Assembly (NCBI RefSeq): GCF_000566685.1
Contig: NZ_AZQN01000003.1
Span: 124,001 to 188,000 of the forward strand
From: Dyadobacter tibetensis Y620-1
GTDB taxonomy: Bacteria; Bacteroidota; Bacteroidia; Cytophagales; Spirosomataceae
DNA length: 64,000 bases
Reading direction: 5' to 3'
Part shown: in pieces, positions 60,286 through 64,000 of the stretch
How the letters are laid out: each line of letters begins with the position of its first letter
Position numbering within the stretch: position 1 is the first letter of the stretch
Translations under genes and position numbers: made by a program
Notes under the pieces: model-generated
The model's database searches: none
What the model was told of the DNA's origin: nothing
What the model saw: only the letters and a program-made list of their open reading frames with translations

Positions 60286-60302
60286 ATATAAGTGACTTAT
60301 AT
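60286..60302. promoter_or_regulatory. Perfect palindrome, candidate operator of the XRE regulator
   Basis: ATATAAGT-G-ACTTATAT, an 8-1-8 perfect inverted repeat, 49 nt before the regulator ATG and in the divergent region between regulator and precursor cluster. Suits binding by a dimeric HTH protein and control of both directions. Confidence 0.6.
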
Positions 60303-60350
60303 TAGCATAGTATACACTCAGCTACAGGGAAAATAGAACACACAACACGC

Positions 60351-60734
60351 ATGAAAATAGGGCATAAACTTCGTCGGTTGAGGCAATACAGGCGTTTTTC
60401 GACACGGGAGCTTGCGGATCTTCTTGGCATCGGTCAAAATACCTATGTGAGTTGGGAGCTTGACAAAACGTATCCATCCTTCAAATACTTCGTTCCTTTG
60501 GCCGAGGCCCTAGGGCTCTGCCCTATTTCCTTAATGGCTTTTCTATTTGAGCAGATATCACTGGAAGAATTATTGATGATCACCGAAACTGTTCCCGATT
60601 TAAAGGAAGCGGTCATCTTCTACAAGAATCACAAGGACAAATTAACTGCGGTGGAACATTCCGATATTAGGGAAGAACTGCTGAGATTGAATCATATGAT
60701 TCAGAAAAGCACGCTGACCCAAAGCTCCGAGTAA
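60351..60734 (+). CDS. XRE-family HTH regulator
   Basis: 127 residues. The N-terminal HTH (LRRLRQYRRFSTRELADLLG, then IGQNTYVSWELDKTYPS) is a clear Cro/CI-type domain, residues about 5-60. The remainder is helical, likely for dimerisation (LKEAVIFYKNHKDKLTAVEH). Divergent from the precursor operon, with a palindrome between them, so the probable local regulator of the island. Confidence 0.85.
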   Translation: MKIGHKLRRLRQYRRFSTRELADLLGIGQNTYVSWELDKTYPSFKYFVPLAEALGLCPISLMAFLFEQISLEELLMITETVPDLKEAVIFYKNHKDKLTAVEHSDIREELLRLNHMIQKSTLTQSSE

Positions 60735-60793
60735 GATCTTGTCGGAGGTGCTGAGGGTAAAATTCTTGAAGGTGCGGCTTGATTTTTTGTGGC

Positions 60794-60819
60794 CAAGAAT
60801 GGGCCATAGCCCATCCTTG
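60794..60819. terminator. Bidirectional hairpin between regulator and lptB
   Basis: ATGGGC/GCCCAT stem (60799-60804, 60809-60814) extended by CAAG/CTTG beyond one mismatch, lying between convergent genes. Confidence 0.55.
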
Positions 60820-60825
60820 ATTGTT

Positions 60826-61557
60826 TTATACCTTTCTTTTTAGTTCAAAATGCTGTCCCAGGTAGACCCTGCGTACCACCTCGTCGGCGGCGAGCTCCTC
60901 GGCAGTCCCTTGTTTCAAAATTTTTCCTTCAAAAAGCAGATAAGCCCGGTCGGTAATCGACAGGGTTTCGTTTACATTATGGTCGGTGATGAGTATTCCA
61001 ATATTTTTATGCTTCAGTTTGGCTACAATACTCTGTATATCTTCTACAGCAATGGGATCTACCCCGGCAAAGGGTTCGTCGAGCAGGATGAACTTTGGGT
61101 CCACGGCCAGGGCTCGGGCAATTTCCGTACGTCGGCGCTCTCCCCCCGAGAGCACCATGCCCTTGCTTTTGCGGACATGCTCCAGGTGAAATTCTTCCAA
61201 GAGCTCTTCCACTTTTTCTTTCTGGCGGCTTTTGGGTAAATCACTCATTTCCAGTACCGCCTTGATATTTTCTTCAACTGTCAGCGTTCGGAATACCGAG
61301 GCCTCTTGGGCCAGGTAACCCAGGCCAAGCCTGGCTCTTTTGTACATGGGTAGTTTGGTGATGTCCATGTCGTCAAGGTACACCTTCCCACTGTTCGGCT
61401 TTACCAGACCTACAGCCATATAAAACGAGGTGGTCTTCCCAGCTCCATTGGGACCCAAGAGGCCCACAATTTCTCCCTGCTCTACTTGGTAGCTGACGTT
61501 GTCGTTGACCAATCGGGCACCGTATTTTTTTACAAGATTTTCAGTTTTTAGAATCAT
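60826..61557 (-). CDS. lptB: LPS export ABC transporter ATP-binding protein
   Basis: LptB powers lipopolysaccharide extraction with LptFG. 243 residues with Walker [17 protein letters not shown], the LptB-typical [18 protein letters not shown], signature [17 protein letters not shown], Walker [17 protein letters not shown] and switch His in [13 protein letters not shown]. Located 21 nt downstream of recJ, in the same direction. Confidence 0.95.
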   Translation of the reverse strand: MILKTENLVKKYGARLVNDNVSYQVEQGEIVGLLGPNGAGKTTSFYMAVGLVKPNSGKVYLDDMDITKLPMYKRARLGLGYLAQEASVFRTLTVEENIKAVLEMSDLPKSRQKEKVEELLEEFHLEHVRKSKGMVLSGGERRRTEIARALAVDPKFILLDEPFAGVDPIAVEDIQSIVAKLKHKNIGILITDHNVNETLSITDRAYLLFEGKILKQGTAEELAADEVVRRVYLGQHFELKRKV

Positions 61558-61578
61558 GGACTGTTGAGCTGGTCGGCA

Positions 61579-63300
61579 CTATATGGTTTCACTAAATTTG
61601 ATGTCTTTCAGGAATAATTGCAAGCTGACTTGATCGCGAAAATTATTTTCCTCTATACAATAACAGATCGAAAAGGGTTCGCCCTTCACGAGTTGGGCAT
61701 AATAATGGGCCATGCCAAAGGCGATGACGGTAAAGGTTCCTGAGCCGGGTTGCTGAACGGTAAACTTGATATGTTTCTCCTTCATAATGGTAGGCTTGCC
61801 TACGATATTTACCCGATTCGATACAAAAACAGGGGTCATATTACCCGGGCCAAATGGGCCCATTTGTTTTAGAACATTATAAAATTTCGGGCTGATGTCC
61901 TTCAGTTCCAGCACCAGATCGATGTTGATTAACGGAATGAGCTGCTCTGCCAGTATACGGGAAGTTACGATTTCTTCGAATCTTTTGCGGAAAGCAGGAA
62001 TATTTTCTACGGGCAGGGTGAGTCCTGCTGCAAAAGTATGCCCGCCAAACTGCTCCAACAGATCGGCACAAGCCTCTATGGCCTCATACACATCGAAGCC
62101 AGGGACAGAGCGTGCCGAACCGGCAGCCTTTCCGTGCGACTGGGTGAGGATGATGGTAGGCCTATGGTATTGTTCTATGCAGCGACTCGCCACGATACCG
62201 ATTACCCCCTTGTGCCAGTCTTCCTTGAATAAGACGGTGCTTTTTGCTTGGGTGAGCCAGTCGTCGTTGGCAATCATACCGAGAGCCTCCTCGGTGATGC
62301 TGCTGTCGAACTTGCGCCGATCCAGATTATGGTGGTTGATTTCTTCGGCAAAGGCCTCCGCTTCCTCTTGGTCGTCACTGAGCAAGAGGCGTACGGCCTC
62401 TTTGGCATGCTTGATACGCCCGGCAGCATTGATACGGGGGCCTAGTCCGAACACCACATTGGTAATGTCCAGTGTGCCGGATATACCCGCTATTTTGATA
62501 AGCTCCTTGATGCCGGTACGGGGAGAGGTGTTCAGACGCTGTAATCCATAGTAAGCTAATATTCGGTTTTCACCTGTGATGGGTACTATATCCGAAGCGA
62601 TGCTGATGACCAGTAGATCCAGGGCGTCGAAAAGAGGCGTTTGATCTTTGTTTTCGGCAATACATAATGCTTGTAATAATTTGAAGCCTACCCCGCAACC
62701 CGTGAGCTCTTTATAAGGATAAGGGCAATCGTCTCGTTTGGGGTCCAGTACGGCCACTGCTGCCGGTAGTACGTCGCCTGGACGGTGATGGTCGCAAATG
62801 ATGAAGTCGATGCCATGGCGGCTGGCCGCTTCGACTTTGTCTACCGATTTGATGCCACAGTCTAAGGTGACTATAAGACCGAAGCCGTTGGCCGCCGCCC
62901 ATTCGATGCTTTGGGACGAAACTCCATATCCTTCAGTATACCGGTCGGGAATATAATAGTCCAGCTGATCGTAGAAAGTGCTCAAAAATCCGTAAAACAA
63001 ACTTACCGAGGTCGTACCATCTACATCATAGTCGCCATATACCAATATTTTTTCTCCTTTGGCGAATGCTTTCTGGAGTCGGGCCACGGCCCGATCCATA
63101 TCCTGCATTAAAAATGGGTCGTGAAGCAGGGAGAGGTCTGGTCGGAAAAAGGCCTTGGCCTCATCAAAGCTGGTCAGGCCACGTTGTACCAATAAGGTGG
63201 CCAATACTTCACCTACATTAATTGAGGCACGGAGCTCTCCGGCAATTTTCTGTTGTTCTTCGTTTAGTTGGGGGGCTACTAGCCAACGTTTCTCCATCAT
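61579..63300 (-). CDS. recJ: Single-stranded-DNA exonuclease RecJ
   Basis: 573-residue 5'-3' exonuclease. DHH motifs: ILVYGDYDVDGTTSVSLFYG, then FIICDHHRPGDVLP; DHHA1 part with GHTFAAGLTLP and RIKHAKEAVRLLL; OB domain GPFGPGNMTPVFVSN. Two adjacent ATGs open the frame. A TATCTTTG element (63305-63312 on this strand) lies so close that the transcript would start at or near the first ATG, so translation is leaderless or from the second ATG at 63297. Confidence 0.95.
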   Translation of the reverse strand: MMEKRWLVAPQLNEEQQKIAGELRASINVGEVLATLLVQRGLTSFDEAKAFFRPDLSLLHDPFLMQDMDRAVARLQKAFAKGEKILVYGDYDVDGTTSVSLFYGFLSTFYDQLDYYIPDRYTEGYGVSSQSIEWAAANGFGLIVTLDCGIKSVDKVEAASRHGIDFIICDHHRPGDVLPAAVAVLDPKRDDCPYPYKELTGCGVGFKLLQALCIAENKDQTPLFDALDLLVISIASDIVPITGENRILAYYGLQRLNTSPRTGIKELIKIAGISGTLDITNVVFGLGPRINAAGRIKHAKEAVRLLLSDDQEEAEAFAEEINHHNLDRRKFDSSITEEALGMIANDDWLTQAKSTVLFKEDWHKGVIGIVASRCIEQYHRPTIILTQSHGKAAGSARSVPGFDVYEAIEACADLLEQFGGHTFAAGLTLPVENIPAFRKRFEEIVTSRILAEQLIPLINIDLVLELKDISPKFYNVLKQMGPFGPGNMTPVFVSNRVNIVGKPTIMKEKHIKFTVQQPGSGTFTVIAFGMAHYYAQLVKGEPFSICYCIEENNFRDQVSLQLFLKDIKFSETI

Positions 63301-63304
63301 ACCA

Positions 63305-63338
63305 CAAAGATAATGCTATTATTATGATGTCATTCAAA
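63305..63338 (-). promoter_or_regulatory. Promoter of recJ-lptB
   Basis: TTTG (63335-63338) and TATCTTTG (63305-63312) on the minus strand, 22 nt apart, ending 4 nt before the first recJ ATG. Confidence 0.5.
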
Positions 63339-63381
63339 ACCATTGGTCATACATGAACGGGGAAAGCTGTAGGAAACCTTT

Positions 63382-63389
63382 TATCTTTG
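63382..63389 (+). promoter_or_regulatory. -7 element of ruvX
   Basis: TATCTTTG matches TAnnTTTG and lies about 100 nt before the ruvX ATG. No good -33 element at the usual spacing. Confidence 0.4.
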
Positions 63390-63490
63390 CAAAGAATTTG
63401 GAGTTATTCCGGTTGAATTTAGATGCATGGGCATCTATAACTTAGATATTCCAGATTCTGTAAAAACTATATTTATTAAAAACTGACACC

Positions 63491-63904
63491 ATGCCCCGTT
63501 TGCTCGCTATTGACTATGGTTCCAAAAGAACGGGAATAGCTGTAACAGATCCTTTGCAGATCATTGCCACGGCTTTGGAAACCGTTCGGTCACACGATTT
63601 GTTATCCTATTTGGTAGCATATGCCCAACGAGAGCCGATAGAAGCTTTTATAGTTGGTATGCCCAAAAGGCTGGACAATACCGAGAGTGAAAACGCAGCC
63701 CGGGTAAAGGCATTTATTAAGCTGCTTCGTAAGAAATTTCCGGAAATACCGATCCATGAACACGACGAACGTTTCACCTCTTCTATGGCCTTGCAAGCCA
63801 TGATTGCAAGTGGTAGTAAAAAGGGCGATAGGAGAGAAAAAGGAAATATCGATAAAATTAGTGCTACCATTATCTTGCAGTCCTATATGGAAGGCCGCCG
63901 CTAG
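63491..63904 (+). CDS. ruvX: Holliday junction resolvase-like nuclease (YqgF)
   Basis: 137 residues with an RNase H-like fold: RLLAIDYGSKRTGIAVTDPL at the first strand with the catalytic Asp, FIVGMPKRLDNTES, and HEHDERFTSSMA. Ends with GDRREKGNIDKISATIILQS, the family's C-terminal Asp region. Involved in pre-16S rRNA maturation and possibly recombination. Confidence 0.94.
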   Translation: MPRLLAIDYGSKRTGIAVTDPLQIIATALETVRSHDLLSYLVAYAQREPIEAFIVGMPKRLDNTESENAARVKAFIKLLRKKFPEIPIHEHDERFTSSMALQAMIASGSKKGDRREKGNIDKISATIILQSYMEGRR

Positions 63905-63948
63905 ATGGCCGGCTTCAAAAACTTTTAAAACTTATTATTACAAGACCC

Positions 63949-64000
63949 ATGATATATCCCATCGTTGCCTTCGGCGACCCGATTCTAAGAAAAGAAACAC
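63949..64000 (+). CDS. def: Peptide deformylase, 5' end only
   Basis: The frame MIYPIVAFGDPILRKET runs to the window edge. This N-terminus is typical of Def, which removes the formyl group from new proteins. Follows ruvX by 44 nt. Confidence 0.8.
   Translation, partial: MIYPIVAFGDPILRKET

Noticed and set aside
45381-60300. Lanthipeptide or radical-SAM peptide cluster
   Set aside because: No LanB/C/M, radical SAM, YcaO or ATP-grasp enzyme is found in the island.
45000-60800. Prophage or integrative element
   Set aside because: No integrase, att repeats, tRNA edge or phage genes; only AT-rich composition and internal duplications.
61895-62551. 218-aa ORF on the plus strand inside recJ
   Set aside because: Antisense shadow of a clear core gene.

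Overview
The window comes from a Bacteroidota chromosome, most likely the order Cytophagales. The evidence is a type IX secretion sorting domain (gliding-motility C-terminal domain at the left edge, type A-like sorting domain on the amylase), promoters of the TTTG/TAnnTTTG type, a long IspH, BshC (bacillithiol synthesis) and many SusD-free secreted enzymes. Most of the window is ordinary core genome of medium GC.

Layout. 0-10.4 kb: end of a T9SS-sorted adhesin-like protein, fabD, tRNA-Gln, a GT9 glycosyltransferase, plsY, an M20 dipeptidase, a TPR protein, hpt and an RNA-type metallo-beta-lactamase. 10.5-14.8 kb: an overlapping beta-helix/sulfatase pair that looks like secreted polysaccharide breakdown. 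15-21.2 kb: universal stress protein, PiT-like transporter, lipoprotein, M3 peptidase, dicarboxylate symporter, small conserved protein. 21.3-27.2 kb: two-domain oxidoreductase, heparinase II/III-like protein and GT4 glycosyltransferase (exopolysaccharide-type trio), then mgsA. 27.2-30.9 kb: thioredoxin-like protein and an isolated nuoIJK block whose NuoI carries seven tandem 30-residue repeats at its C-terminus. 31.1-32.1 kb: IS66 transposase remnant and a shortened NmrA-like protein. 32.1-44.9 kb: ispH, ECF sigma/anti-sigma/adhesin-like operon, bshC, amidophosphoribosyltransferase, recO, secreted protein, T9SS alpha-amylase, TMEM175-like channel and (45.2 kb) a tiny Cys-rich protein behind a Fur-like operator.

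The most interesting part is an AT-rich island from about 45.4 to 60.3 kb in which every gene reads leftward, headed by a divergent XRE regulator at 60.35 kb. It holds five small genes whose first 22 residues are nearly identical and end in the double-glycine processing site AEMKNVVGG, followed by unrelated cysteine-rich cores. With them are the matching C39-peptidase ABC exporter, an HlyD adaptor, two TlpA-type thioredoxin proteins, two GT2-like glycosyltransferases and several unknown secreted proteins, one behind most precursors. This is a multi-peptide bacteriocin or natural-product system; the combination of Cys-rich cores, thiol oxidoreductases and glycosyltransferases resembles in content the glycocin loci of Firmicutes, but no such system is established for this group as far as I can tell (inference).

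The island is heavily rearranged. There are partial copies of the exporter start, of the HlyD start and of one precursor; the HlyD gene has an in-frame amber codon, one precursor is frameshifted in a G tract, another lacks its ATG, and the exporter carries repeat-derived in-frame insertions in both its peptidase and ATPase domains. Two copies of the precursor upstream region share a short ORF with mostly synonymous or conservative differences, and hairpins follow four of the five precursors. 60.8-64 kb returns to core genes: lptB, recJ, ruvX and the start of def.
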